64,000 nt of DNA from Pseudolysobacter sp964466115 (GTDB lineage: Bacteria > Pseudomonadota > Gammaproteobacteria > Xanthomonadales > Rhodanobacteraceae). The stretch is taken from the NCBI GenBank assembly GCA_964466115.1, contig CAYXMH010000010.1, forward strand, positions 27,976 to 91,975, given 5' to 3'. Position numbers and translations under genes: made by a program. Below the pieces are notes generated by a model, which saw only the letters and a program-made list of their open reading frames with translations, had not been told where the DNA came from and did no database searches. Positions 34,861 through 43,254 of the stretch are shown one piece after another. The stretch's first letter is position 1; each line of letters starts with the position of its first letter.

Positions 34861-35787
34861 TTACTCCAGCAACTCGGCCACGCCAAAACCGCGTTCACCG
34901 AAATTGTTGCCGTTGTAAAAGCAATAGGTTCGGCCGTGAACCGATAAAACAGCGGCATACATGATGGCGTCGCTATCGAACCCCTCCGCGGAGACGTCGA
35001 GCCCCATGGCCTGGTCGTTTCGCTGCCAATCCAGGCCATTGTTCGATTCCGCGTACCCTAATCGATAAGCCGCTAACGAGCGGCGGCGGATCGAATAATA
35101 CAATTGCAAATTTTTAGCGCCTCGCTGCACCACCCACGGACGGCCGAAACCGTGCTCATCAGCGCCAGTTACACGCATGACGATTCTTCCATTGGCTGCC
35201 CAGTGCTTTCCGTCCATCGATTCCAGGTAGCGCAAGTCATAAACCGGCATCGCCTTTTTATTACCGATGTCAGTCCATTCACTGCCCGCAACGTACCAGA
35301 GCCGTACGCGGTCTTCCTCGTATAACGCAAACGGACCGCCACGAAAATACAACTCGTCATCGCTACGCTCCAAGACCGGTGTCCGCCCAAATCTCTTAGC
35401 GGAGATGCCGCCATCGGAGCTGATGGCAAGACCGGAAAGCAATCGATAGCGGATTTTATTGCACAATTCAAACCCGGCATAATAAAAAAACAGCTCGCCA
35501 TTCGGCATTTTTAGCGCCGAAGTCACCAATGCGCCGTTATCGTCGAATGTCCCCGACTCTCCAATATCGAAAATCGGCTCTTTGCCTACGGCAATGACTT
35601 TACGCGGATCCTCAGCGGCGACATCAACATAACCCGGACGGCCGATACCTTGCGCATCGAGGCAAGTGATGAAAATCCGAACGACGTCCGCACCAAGATA
35701 AAGCGGCGTCGGACACATTGCATGCGTTCTTGCCCACCAACAATCGCCCTTTGGGGTATATACCAATCCGAGCTTGCGCCAACGCAT
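34861..35787 (-). CDS. Beta-propeller protein, glycosidase family 43/32-like fold
   Basis: 308 residues with repeating blades: paired SxDG/ESxDG-type motifs (ISSDGGISA, YLESMDGKHWA, YAESNNGLDWQ) and closing strands such as LFFYYAGFE, VRLWYVAGSE, LQLYYSIRR and TYCFYNGNN. This is the five-bladed propeller layout of GH43/GH32/GH68-related proteins. No signal peptide, so it seems cytoplasmic, unusual for a hydrolase. Proteins like this recur in O-antigen clusters and may act as transferases or binding scaffolds. Its ATG overlaps the stop of the acetyltransferase gene (TGATG). Function not assignable. Confidence 0.66.
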   Translation of the reverse strand: MRWRKLGLVYTPKGDCWWARTHAMCPTPLYLGADVVRIFITCLDAQGIGRPGYVDVAAEDPRKVIAVGKEPIFDIGESGTFDDNGALVTSALKMPNGELFFYYAGFELCNKIRYRLLSGLAISSDGGISAKRFGRTPVLERSDDELYFRGGPFALYEEDRVRLWYVAGSEWTDIGNKKAMPVYDLRYLESMDGKHWAANGRIVMRVTGADEHGFGRPWVVQRGAKNLQLYYSIRRRSLAAYRLGYAESNNGLDWQRNDQAMGLDVSAEGFDSDAIMYAAVLSVHGRTYCFYNGNNFGERGFGVAELLE

Positions 35788-36467
35788 CAGCTATCCGCCA
35801 CTTTGAAGAAGTCCATTGCCGACTGCTCGGCGGCATCGTAACGCAGCCCCTTGTACAACTGATTCGACGGTGTATCGCGCTTAATCACCACGCCCAACCC
35901 GACCCAGTTGTCGTCGCCGATGGTCACGTTGTTCGCCACCGTTGCATTCACCCCCATAAAGCAATTCCGGCCCACCGTGCAAAACCCCGACACCACAACA
36001 TGGGAGGATATAAAGCAATTATCCTGCACCACGGAGTGATGGCCGATGTGATTACCGCTCCAGAGCACGACGTTATTTCCGATTTTTACGAAGGGCTGCA
36101 CGGTGTTGTCTTCGAAAATAAAGCAATGCTCCCCGATTTCAGCGTTGCGCCACACGAAGGCCCTACTGCTGACGTAACTTGCAAGTCGATAACCTTTGTC
36201 TTTTGCGGCCAGGTACAAACGCGTGCGCAAACGGTTCAATTGCGTGTATACCGTCGCTACATAAACATAAACCGAATCAGTCGGATAATTTTTTTCCAAC
36301 GTTTCGAAGGGAACCACCGGAAGTCCAAACAAATCATTGCGCTTGATATAAGCCGATTCGACCGCAAAGGCGACGACTTCATATTCCGAATCGTGGGAGA
36401 AATACTCGTATGCAATCTCGGCAAATGCGCTGTCGCCGACAATCACCAGCTTTTTGGTCTTTTTCAT
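35787..36467 (-). CDS. NeuD/PglD-type sugar acetyltransferase (left-handed beta-helix)
   Basis: 226 residues. The N-terminal Rossmann-like domain opens KLVIVGDSAFAEIAYEYFS; from about residue 105 the hexapeptide repeats begin (AEIGEHCFIFEDNTVQPFVK, IGNNVVLWSGNHIGHHSVV, VGRNCFMGVNATVANNVTIG). The catalytic histidine region is probably IGHHS. Such enzymes N- or O-acetylate nucleotide sugars with acetyl-CoA in the cytoplasm. N-acetylation of the 3-amino group would be the natural step in this cluster, although FdtC/QdtC belong to a different hexapeptide subgroup. GAAGGAAAG precedes the ATG. Confidence 0.8.
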   Translation of the reverse strand: MKKTKKLVIVGDSAFAEIAYEYFSHDSEYEVVAFAVESAYIKRNDLFGLPVVPFETLEKNYPTDSVYVYVATVYTQLNRLRTRLYLAAKDKGYRLASYVSSRAFVWRNAEIGEHCFIFEDNTVQPFVKIGNNVVLWSGNHIGHHSVVQDNCFISSHVVVSGFCTVGRNCFMGVNATVANNVTIGDDNWVGLGVVIKRDTPSNQLYKGLRYDAAEQSAMDFFKVADS

Positions 36468-36492
36468 CTCTTTCCTTCAATGCCAAACGATG

Positions 36493-37251
36493 TTACGGGG
36501 CGACAACCAAGATGTCTTCGCGTCGATTGGCCATTGGTAGCGCAGGATCCTGCGGAACGACATAGGCATCGAACCCCTGCAAGCGTGCGCGCTGCATTAA
36601 TCCCAAAACCACGGAATCATCGATTTGTCCGGATTCAATCTGATTGAAGTTCACCTCGGGCGCATCGGTCGTTTTCATAAACTGTTGGTGGAATTTTATT
36701 CCCGCAGCACTGGCAAAAAAACGTTTGCGTTTGGATACATTGGGAATATCCCCAAGTAACAACGCTCCTCCAGGCGCCAATAACTGGAGTGCCACGTCGA
36801 GAAAATGGAAAACCGAGGTATCGACAAACGCATAATGAAGGACGCTGTAACAGATAATGGCGTCCACTTTTTTCGCGTAAACGTCGAGCAACTTGTCGCA
36901 CGCGGGGAAAAAGCCCGCAAATAATTCTGCATCGGCACCTTGGGGTAACGATAGATGATCCAACATCTCCTGCGAATCGACCAGGAGAAGTTTATGCCCG
37001 TGCTTGGCGCAATGCTGGATCAGCAAAGCTGGTAGATCGCTACAGCCTGGTCCTAAGTCCAAAACCGTCTTGCCTGACTCGCCAAGTACTGGCAATTTTT
37101 TTAAGACATCCTGAAAGATTTGCTCTTCCTTACCCTCGCGATAGCTATCGGGAAAGCCAATGCGCTCGTATTTAGACAATGTCTTGTCCTTGGCGAGCTT
37201 CCTGAAATCTTCAAAACCGATGTTGGTGAAGCGCTTGAGATTTTTTTCCAT
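36493..37251 (-). CDS. Class I SAM-dependent methyltransferase
   Basis: 252 residues. Motif I is TVLDLGPGCSDLPALLIQHC (about 64-83), the acidic loop LLLVDSQEML follows at about 91-100, and the post-motif region VDAIICYSVLHY (about 127-138) and LLAPGGALLLGDIPN (about 156-170) complete the Rossmann fold. First gene of the minus-strand glycan operon ending with the ketoisomerase, so a sugar or glycan O-methyl group is a reasonable substrate. 211 bases separate its start from the divergent gene at 37463 and must carry both promoters. Confidence 0.82.
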   Translation of the reverse strand: MEKNLKRFTNIGFEDFRKLAKDKTLSKYERIGFPDSYREGKEEQIFQDVLKKLPVLGESGKTVLDLGPGCSDLPALLIQHCAKHGHKLLLVDSQEMLDHLSLPQGADAELFAGFFPACDKLLDVYAKKVDAIICYSVLHYAFVDTSVFHFLDVALQLLAPGGALLLGDIPNVSKRKRFFASAAGIKFHQQFMKTTDAPEVNFNQIESGQIDDSVVLGLMQRARLQGFDAYVVPQDPALPMANRREDILVVAP

Positions 37252-37462
37252 AATCTGCCAATTCCGTGCGACAACAAGTTATAACTTTGGCTATACGAGA
37301 TATATAGTTTGGTGAAGCTCCAAATTGGATTCAAGCAACACAGGCTTTCGAAAAATTATACCTCATCTACCAGGCATCGACTTAAATCAAATTCGGGTAG
37401 AATAACTGATTGGGCCCTAATGGCGGGCCGATAACTTAGCTTCAATCCCTTATTTAAAAATC

Positions 37463-39262
37463 ATGCTTCTTAGCTCCCGCCGCAGCTTTCTCGAAACCGC
37501 GCTGCAACTATTGGGTTTTCTACCAGTAGTTTTAGTGGCTTGGGTCATTTATCAATATAGTGTTGACGTTCTACTTATTGACGAATGGAACCACTTACAA
37601 ACGTTTTATAAGCTACACGAGGGTTTAATTAATATCGACACTCTTGTTCGTACCCAAAACGGACAACGTTCTCCGGTATCACTGCTAATTTTTTTTGGAT
37701 TGATCTGGATTACGCATTGGAACACCATCGTAATTTTATGGTGTAGCCTATTTATTTGTTTATTCTATTTTCTCGTGTTGCGGAGATGGGCATTAAGTGA
37801 GGGAGCCTTTACTTCCACGTCCATGGCATATTTTTGGATTGTCATTGCTTCCCTACTGACATTCTCGCTAAATCAATATGAGAACTGGTTGCTCGGAGAG
37901 CAAATAAGTGTCTTTCTTTGTCTCAGTTCAGCATTAATTGGACTATTTCTATTGGCTCGTCCAAAACTTACCGTTGCTAACGTAGCGGGCGCAGGATTTC
38001 TTGGCATCTTTTCAGCCCTAAGTTCGGGAGCGGGGCTCGCGTTTTGGCCTACATCCGTTTTATTACTTGGATTTCGTAACTATTTGGAAAAAACCCCTCA
38101 CATCCAACGCACAGCGGCGGTTTGGTTTATGTTGTGTGTTGCTGTTCTTTATCTTTACCTACAGGGATTACAACCCGGTGGAGAAACCAGTTCTCCCGAC
38201 TTCTTAAAAAATCATCTTTTGGACCTGCCTTATTTTTTTTGCTCGGTAATTGGGACCCCAATTCTTAGTTTCGTAGCTTCACAAAATCCCGCAGCCGTAG
38301 TTTTCCACGCCGGTGGCTTAGTGTTTTTCGTCGGTATGCTCAGTCTTATTTCCTTTCCATTGATACTGATTTTCATTTTGCGACGAAAAATGGTACCGGC
38401 CGCAACTCTTTATTTTCCGGTCAGCATAATGACTTTCGCACTGGCCGCCGCCGCAATGATTACCGTAGCACGACTAACAATGGGACTACCCACGGCCTAT
38501 GCCTCAAGATATATCTCATTTACGACACCTTTCTGGCTTGGATTGACCTACTTTGGCGTGATAGTTACAACTCATGCAGGCATTTGGGGCTCTAAACCTG
38601 GGCGATTCTTCGCAAACTACTCGGGCTTGGGTTTGTTTCTGATTTTAATTTGCGGAATAGCGGGCAGTACCTGGGCGGGAGTGCTTTTACCGGGCCGCAA
38701 GCAAGTGTTGGAAATTGCACGTCGCGAACTGATTCGTGGTGAAGTAAAAGAATATCTCTTTTATTTGCATCCCGGGGCGCCGCATTTTGTAGACGAAGGC
38801 CGGCCAGTTTTGCAAAAATTGGGTTATTCGGTATTCCGCGATGAGCAGGCAGAAATGTCCCCCGTTCGTCCTGAAGCTCTCCGGGATTTTTCTCAAAAAA
38901 TAGAATTGGCTGGCTCGATTGAAAAGATGCGCACGAACAGGCGCCTAACTATTCCTCTGCGTATTACCAATTCGGGAAGCTTACCTTGGTCCTATTTTGG
39001 ATTTAATCGAAGCCAATTCGCCGTTCATATCGGCTATTTTTGGTTAAATGGAAAGAACGCATCGATCCAATCTGAGGGAAGGCGCACAGCATTGCCTAAC
39101 GACTTGTTTCCAGGAGAAACCATCCTTATCGACGCCGTCATCGATACCCCTGCACAAGCCGGTAGCCATATATTACGGGTGTCAATGGTGCAAGAAGGCG
39201 TTAATTGGTTTTGCACGGCTGCTCCACCTTGTCTTGACTTACCGATCTATGTCGATCCCTGA
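37463..39262 (+). CDS. Polytopic GT-C-like membrane protein with C-terminal beta-sandwich domain
   Basis: 599 residues. About 11-12 membrane helices fill residues 15-420. An early periplasmic-loop acidic motif LIDEWNHLQTFYKLHEG (about 37-53) recalls the catalytic D/E-containing first loop of GT-C enzymes that take sugars from polyprenyl carriers. From about 475 a soluble domain follows (IPLRITNSGSLPWSYFGFN, then PGETILIDAVIDTPAQAGSH and LRVSMVQEGVNWF), a beta-sandwich I have seen attached to glycan enzymes in several phyla. Codon use is clearly AT-richer than in the neighbours, with many TTA, ATT and TTT codons, which suggests horizontal transfer. No ribosome binding site is obvious. A transfer role for the arabinosyl lipid is possible but unproven. 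Confidence 0.68.
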   Translation: MLLSSRRSFLETALQLLGFLPVVLVAWVIYQYSVDVLLIDEWNHLQTFYKLHEGLINIDTLVRTQNGQRSPVSLLIFFGLIWITHWNTIVILWCSLFICLFYFLVLRRWALSEGAFTSTSMAYFWIVIASLLTFSLNQYENWLLGEQISVFLCLSSALIGLFLLARPKLTVANVAGAGFLGIFSALSSGAGLAFWPTSVLLLGFRNYLEKTPHIQRTAAVWFMLCVAVLYLYLQGLQPGGETSSPDFLKNHLLDLPYFFCSVIGTPILSFVASQNPAAVVFHAGGLVFFVGMLSLISFPLILIFILRRKMVPAATLYFPVSIMTFALAAAAMITVARLTMGLPTAYASRYISFTTPFWLGLTYFGVIVTTHAGIWGSKPGRFFANYSGLGLFLILICGIAGSTWAGVLLPGRKQVLEIARRELIRGEVKEYLFYLHPGAPHFVDEGRPVLQKLGYSVFRDEQAEMSPVRPEALRDFSQKIELAGSIEKMRTNRRLTIPLRITNSGSLPWSYFGFNRSQFAVHIGYFWLNGKNASIQSEGRRTALPNDLFPGETILIDAVIDTPAQAGSHILRVSMVQEGVNWFCTAAPPCLDLPIYVDP

Positions 39263-39276
39263 CATTGAGCCGCGAA

Positions 39277-40890
39277 TTATTCAAAATTATTTCCGAAAAT
39301 CAGCTCCGGTTGCCAACTGCCTCGATTACCCTGATTTCGGCGAAATTCTGGCCAAGCCTTAAGCGATGGTGCAAATGCAACGTTGAAATCCCAGACGTAA
39401 ATGACACCTTGAGAGCTTAGAAAACCAGGCGCGCCGGCGGCAATTAACTGCAACTTGCCATTGTTATCTAGGTCGGCGACGGCGGCGCTGCCTCCAAGAG
39501 TCCCCACCCCTCCAAGCTGGAATCCTGGCGTGGCCGGAGGATTTGGGCAATCGATCGTCGTGCGACTTAGTTGGGTGCCATCGCCATTCCAAACTACCAA
39601 ATCGCCGTTAGACGGCAAGATGATCTCCGGGAGACCATCACCCGTGAGATCCGCAGCAATGGGGGAATACGGCGTACCATAGTGAACAACCCCGCCCGAG
39701 CAATCGGCCGGCGTCACGGGCTGTTTGGGCCAACCTGGCCGAATAACGCCGTTCGCTTTAATAACATAGGTCCAACCATTTTGATCCACCGAAGTATTTT
39801 TTTGCATGGTATTGATGATGATTTCCGGTATGTCATCACCATCTAAATCTGCTATCGCGGGCGATGCGAATGCATAACGATTAACGGAGGTGAGGTTCAC
39901 CGGCCAGCCAGTCACCGGCTTACCGTCAAACTTATAAGCATAAATGGCTTCTGTAACAGGATGAGTGGTTCCTGCACAGGCGGGTATTTCCCAGCACTCT
40001 CCGGTCCCAACCACAATCTCCAACTGAGGATCGGTATCTATATTGGCCAAAGCAGGGGATGAGTAGATTACCTCGTCTATGAACACTGGAAATCCGGGCA
40101 GCTCACCTACCCCATTTCCACGAAACGCTCGAATCATCCCACCGGCGATCGTATTGTATGGCGGTCCCACCTGCTGACTATCCGTACCGATCACGACTTC
40201 TAGGTTACCGTCCGCGTCGACATCGCCAATAGCCGGCGAAGACCATACGGTATCGACTAGACGATCGCTAAGTGATTTATCCCAAAATAAACCACAATCC
40301 TCGTTGAGAGCTCGAACGTGCGTGTCCCATGCGCCAAATACTACTTTCAACTTGTTTGGTTTCGCCGGATCCAGAGCACCGACAGCAGGGGTTGAAAACG
40401 CACCCTCTCCGATCGAGTCCTGATTTATGTCCAAGGTATAAAAGGCACAGCGCAACCGCCCATCGTTATTAATAATATATACCCCACCCGGTGCGTTAGG
40501 AGTAAACGTCGAGCCAGCCGATACGATGACCTCATTAACCCCATCGCCATCCAGATCGGCAATGACGGGTTTGCTCTCCACTGCTGCGGATCCAGTTTTA
40601 TAACCCCATAATCGCGCGCCGTTACCCTTATATACCTCGACGTAACCTTCACTAGTTCCAACCACGATTTCCGGCAACCCATCGCCATTCACATCGCCTA
40701 AGGCAATGGAACCATAGCGCACATAACCTTCACCAAGCGGAAGTGTGACCGGAAATCCAGTGTGATAGCCGGGATTAGATACCGGCCAAATCTGAGCGTG
40801 CGCATGAACCAAAAGCCCAAGGAACACTATCAAAAAGACCCTGATTCCTTTAAGGAATTGATATAGCCTTTGTCGCTGGCACAGCACCAT
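39277..40890 (-). CDS. Secreted FG-GAP/VCBS repeat protein with C-terminal FE tail
   Basis: 537 residues. A signal peptide (about 13-33, ending LLVHAHA) is followed by a beta-propeller of at least six FG-GAP/VCBS repeats, each with a calcium-type loop: DVNGDGLPEI, DLDGDGVNEV, DVDADGNLEV, DLDGDDIPEI, DLTGDGLPEI, DLDNNGKLQL. It ends NRGSWQPELIFGNNFE; a short aromatic tail ending in FE recurs at the C-terminus of many secreted proteins of Lysobacterales as I recall and may be a sorting or processing signal. Probably extracellular or surface-bound. Converges with the membrane protein gene, 14 bases apart. Confidence 0.82.
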   Translation of the reverse strand: MVLCQRQRLYQFLKGIRVFLIVFLGLLVHAHAQIWPVSNPGYHTGFPVTLPLGEGYVRYGSIALGDVNGDGLPEIVVGTSEGYVEVYKGNGARLWGYKTGSAAVESKPVIADLDGDGVNEVIVSAGSTFTPNAPGGVYIINNDGRLRCAFYTLDINQDSIGEGAFSTPAVGALDPAKPNKLKVVFGAWDTHVRALNEDCGLFWDKSLSDRLVDTVWSSPAIGDVDADGNLEVVIGTDSQQVGPPYNTIAGGMIRAFRGNGVGELPGFPVFIDEVIYSSPALANIDTDPQLEIVVGTGECWEIPACAGTTHPVTEAIYAYKFDGKPVTGWPVNLTSVNRYAFASPAIADLDGDDIPEIIINTMQKNTSVDQNGWTYVIKANGVIRPGWPKQPVTPADCSGGVVHYGTPYSPIAADLTGDGLPEIILPSNGDLVVWNGDGTQLSRTTIDCPNPPATPGFQLGGVGTLGGSAAVADLDNNGKLQLIAAGAPGFLSSQGVIYVWDFNVAFAPSLKAWPEFRRNQGNRGSWQPELIFGNNFE

Positions 40891-41030
40891 GGCTCAATCC
40901 AGAGCTCGGGAGTCCAGTATACGCTGGACCCTGCGGGAAAACGTGCTTTACATCACTTTATTGCTGCATTAAATACTTTGAGAATCTTTTACTTTAATAA
41001 TCTTGGCTCGATATATGCATCACGATCGGC

Positions 41031-42182
41031 TCAACGCAACGCCATGTCTAGCTCTTTGCGCAGATCGGCAACGTCCTCCACCCCGACCGATAGGCGAATC
41101 AACCCATCGCTGATCCCAAGACGTTTTCGATTAGCAGGCGGAACCGAGGCATGCGTCATAATCGCCGGGTGATCGATCAAGCTCTCGACGCCGCCTAACG
41201 ATTCGGCAAGCGCAAACAATTCGCAACGCTCCAGCATGCGCCGCGCTTTCTTCAACCCACCTTTCACTTCGATCGTGATAATGCCGCCAAAACCGGGCAT
41301 CTGTTGTTTTGCAAGCTTGTGCTGCGGATGGCTCTTAAGCCCGGGATAGATCACCCGCTCAATCGCCGGATGCTTCTCCAGCCAATGGGCAAGCTCTTGC
41401 GCATTTTCGCAATGCGCGCGCATGCGCAAATGCAAGGTCTTCAGGCCGCGCATGGCAAGAAACGCATCGAACGGACCGGCAACGGCACCGGCGGAGTTCT
41501 GCAGAAAAGCCATTTGCTCGGCCATTTTGGCATCGCCAGTGATCACTACGCCGCCGACCATATCGGAGTGGCCATTCAAATATTTGGTGGCCGAATGGAC
41601 CACCAAATGCGCGCCGTATTCCAACGGACGCTGCAACATCGGCGAGCAAAACGTGTTATCGACGACCAGGATCAACCCATGTTTACGCGCAAACTTACCC
41701 AGCGCGGCAAGATCGACCAATTTCAGCATCGGATTGGTCGGCGTTTCCGCCCAGATCATGCGGGTATTGGGTTTAAGAGCAGCCTTTAGCGCCTGCGTGT
41801 CATTAAGATCAAGGAAGGTGAAATCCAATCCGGCACTGCGTCGACGCACGCGCTCAAATAATCGATACGTGCCGCCGTACAAATCGTCCATCGCGATCAC
41901 ATGACTGCCGGAATCGAGCAAGTCCAGCACCGTCGCCTCTCCGGCCAAGCCGGACGCAAAAGCAAAACCCGCAACGCCACCCTCAAGGTCGGCGATGCAA
42001 CGCTCGTACGCCATACGGGTTGGATTCTGCGTGCGTGAGTACTCGTAGCCCTTATGCACGCCGGGGCTTTGCTGCACATAGGTCGATGTGGCATAGATCG
42101 GCACCATAATGGCGCCGGTTGAGGGGTCGGGGCTTTGGCCGGCATGGATGGCGCGGGTGCCTATACCAAGTTTAGTTGCCAT
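41031..42182 (-). CDS. Cystathionine gamma-lyase/gamma-synthase family PLP enzyme
   Basis: 383 residues from the ATG at 42182 (AAGGAA upstream). Trans-sulfuration enzyme of the MetB/MetC/CGL family, cytoplasmic tetramer. PLP lysine in VVHSATKYLNGHSDMVGG (about 195-212), substrate region YEYSRTQNPTRMAYE at about 44-58, and SLGGVESLIDHPAIMTHASV near the end. Gamma-synthase and gamma-lyase cannot be separated by motif. A cystathionine beta-synthase gene 3.2 kb upstream on the same strand argues for reverse trans-sulfuration (homocysteine to cysteine). In relatives I expect these two genes side by side; here three methyltransferase genes lie between them. Confidence 0.92.
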   Translation of the reverse strand: MATKLGIGTRAIHAGQSPDPSTGAIMVPIYATSTYVQQSPGVHKGYEYSRTQNPTRMAYERCIADLEGGVAGFAFASGLAGEATVLDLLDSGSHVIAMDDLYGGTYRLFERVRRRSAGLDFTFLDLNDTQALKAALKPNTRMIWAETPTNPMLKLVDLAALGKFARKHGLILVVDNTFCSPMLQRPLEYGAHLVVHSATKYLNGHSDMVGGVVITGDAKMAEQMAFLQNSAGAVAGPFDAFLAMRGLKTLHLRMRAHCENAQELAHWLEKHPAIERVIYPGLKSHPQHKLAKQQMPGFGGIITIEVKGGLKKARRMLERCELFALAESLGGVESLIDHPAIMTHASVPPANRKRLGISDGLIRLSVGVEDVADLRKELDMALR

Positions 42183-42229
42183 AAATTCCTTGTGTAACGT
42201 ATGACGAGCGTTGCGCAACGGCATGCCAA

Positions 42230-43237
42230 TTAAGGTTCCAACAGAAGGTTCAGGTGCGTAATCGAACCGTTTGTGTCCGCCGATTCGAACTGTACAAGAA
42301 TTTGCCCGGGCATTGAACATAACATGGGAGAGCGATCATCGCGTAAAACGCTGACCGCGCCATAGGCAAATAATGTATCAAGAAAGGCTTCCGGATTCAC
42401 CGTGCCCGCCTGGCGCAAGGCATTGGGATGAAACTCGATAACGATTCTTGGGCGACAGCGGCTCAACAATTGCTCCATGCCGCGCCAGGCTTGAGGTTCC
42501 ATCCCTTCCACGTCGAGCTTAATCAGATCGACCTGCGATACATCTGAAAGCAAATCATCCAACGCAATCGCCGGGACGCGAACTGCATCAAACTCCCCTG
42601 CACCGGTAAGTGCGCTGGCATGCGCATTGGAGGTACCCGCATCGGTAGTAAAACTTAAGATTTGCGCCGATGCGGCCGCCGCATAGGGATAAATGCATAA
42701 CTGAGTAAACCCGTTGCGCAACGCCGCTGCATACAAGCATTGCAAGTTTTTATCCATGGGTTCGACCGCATATACCTTCCCGGTCGGCCCAACAAGGCTC
42801 GCAGCGAGCAGAGCAAAATACCCCACATTGGCCCCCACATCGATAAAACAGGCCCCCGGATGCAGGATTTTCCGCAGTACGATTTCAACACTCGGTTCGT
42901 ACCGTTGATGGTCAACAATGGCTCGACCAATATCCCGGTCATCCGAAGGCACGAACATCGTCCGGCCCCGCAGCGTTACTTCTATGTATTTTTGGTGCTC
43001 GCCACTGCTGTGAAGAAACTCATCCGAGCCCAATATCGCCGATGCGATTTCCTGCGGGGCCAATCGTCGACTTTTCAGCAAAGGGAGAAACGCCTTCCAG
43101 CCGGCCTCGTCCGGCTCCCGGCCCAACAACAGGCGATAGGCGAAGCGAATATCTTCACTCGTCGCCCGCAAAGCACTGGATTTACCCGTTAGCGAGCGCA
43201 ACGATTCAGCAATGTCCTTCCAACGCCTAATGCCCAC
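42230..43237 (-). CDS. FkbM-family methyltransferase with DUF4214-like N-terminal domain
   Basis: 335 residues from a GTG at 43237. Residues about 25-75 (IRFAYRLLLGREPDEAGWKA, then IASAILGSDEF) match the DUF4214-like helical module often found with glycan or surface-layer enzymes. The FkbM methyltransferase domain covers about 110-290: ACFIDVGANVGYFALLAASL (SAM loop), VYAVEPMDKNLQCLYAAAL, and VDLIKLDVEGMEPQAWRGME. Likely O-methylates a sugar or polyketide hydroxyl; the substrate is unknown. A close paralogue with the same layout lies at 44370-45350, with another methyltransferase between them. Confidence 0.86.
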   Translation of the reverse strand: MGIRRWKDIAESLRSLTGKSSALRATSEDIRFAYRLLLGREPDEAGWKAFLPLLKSRRLAPQEIASAILGSDEFLHSSGEHQKYIEVTLRGRTMFVPSDDRDIGRAIVDHQRYEPSVEIVLRKILHPGACFIDVGANVGYFALLAASLVGPTGKVYAVEPMDKNLQCLYAAALRNGFTQLCIYPYAAAASAQILSFTTDAGTSNAHASALTGAGEFDAVRVPAIALDDLLSDVSQVDLIKLDVEGMEPQAWRGMEQLLSRCRPRIVIEFHPNALRQAGTVNPEAFLDTLFAYGAVSVLRDDRSPMLCSMPGQILVQFESADTNGSITHLNLLLEP

Positions 43238-43254
43238 GGAGCGCCTGCGCTAAC

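Noticed and set aside
40911..40930. GTCCAG/CTGGAC hairpin before the FG-GAP gene as a terminator
   Set aside because: Only six-base arms and no T run on either strand.
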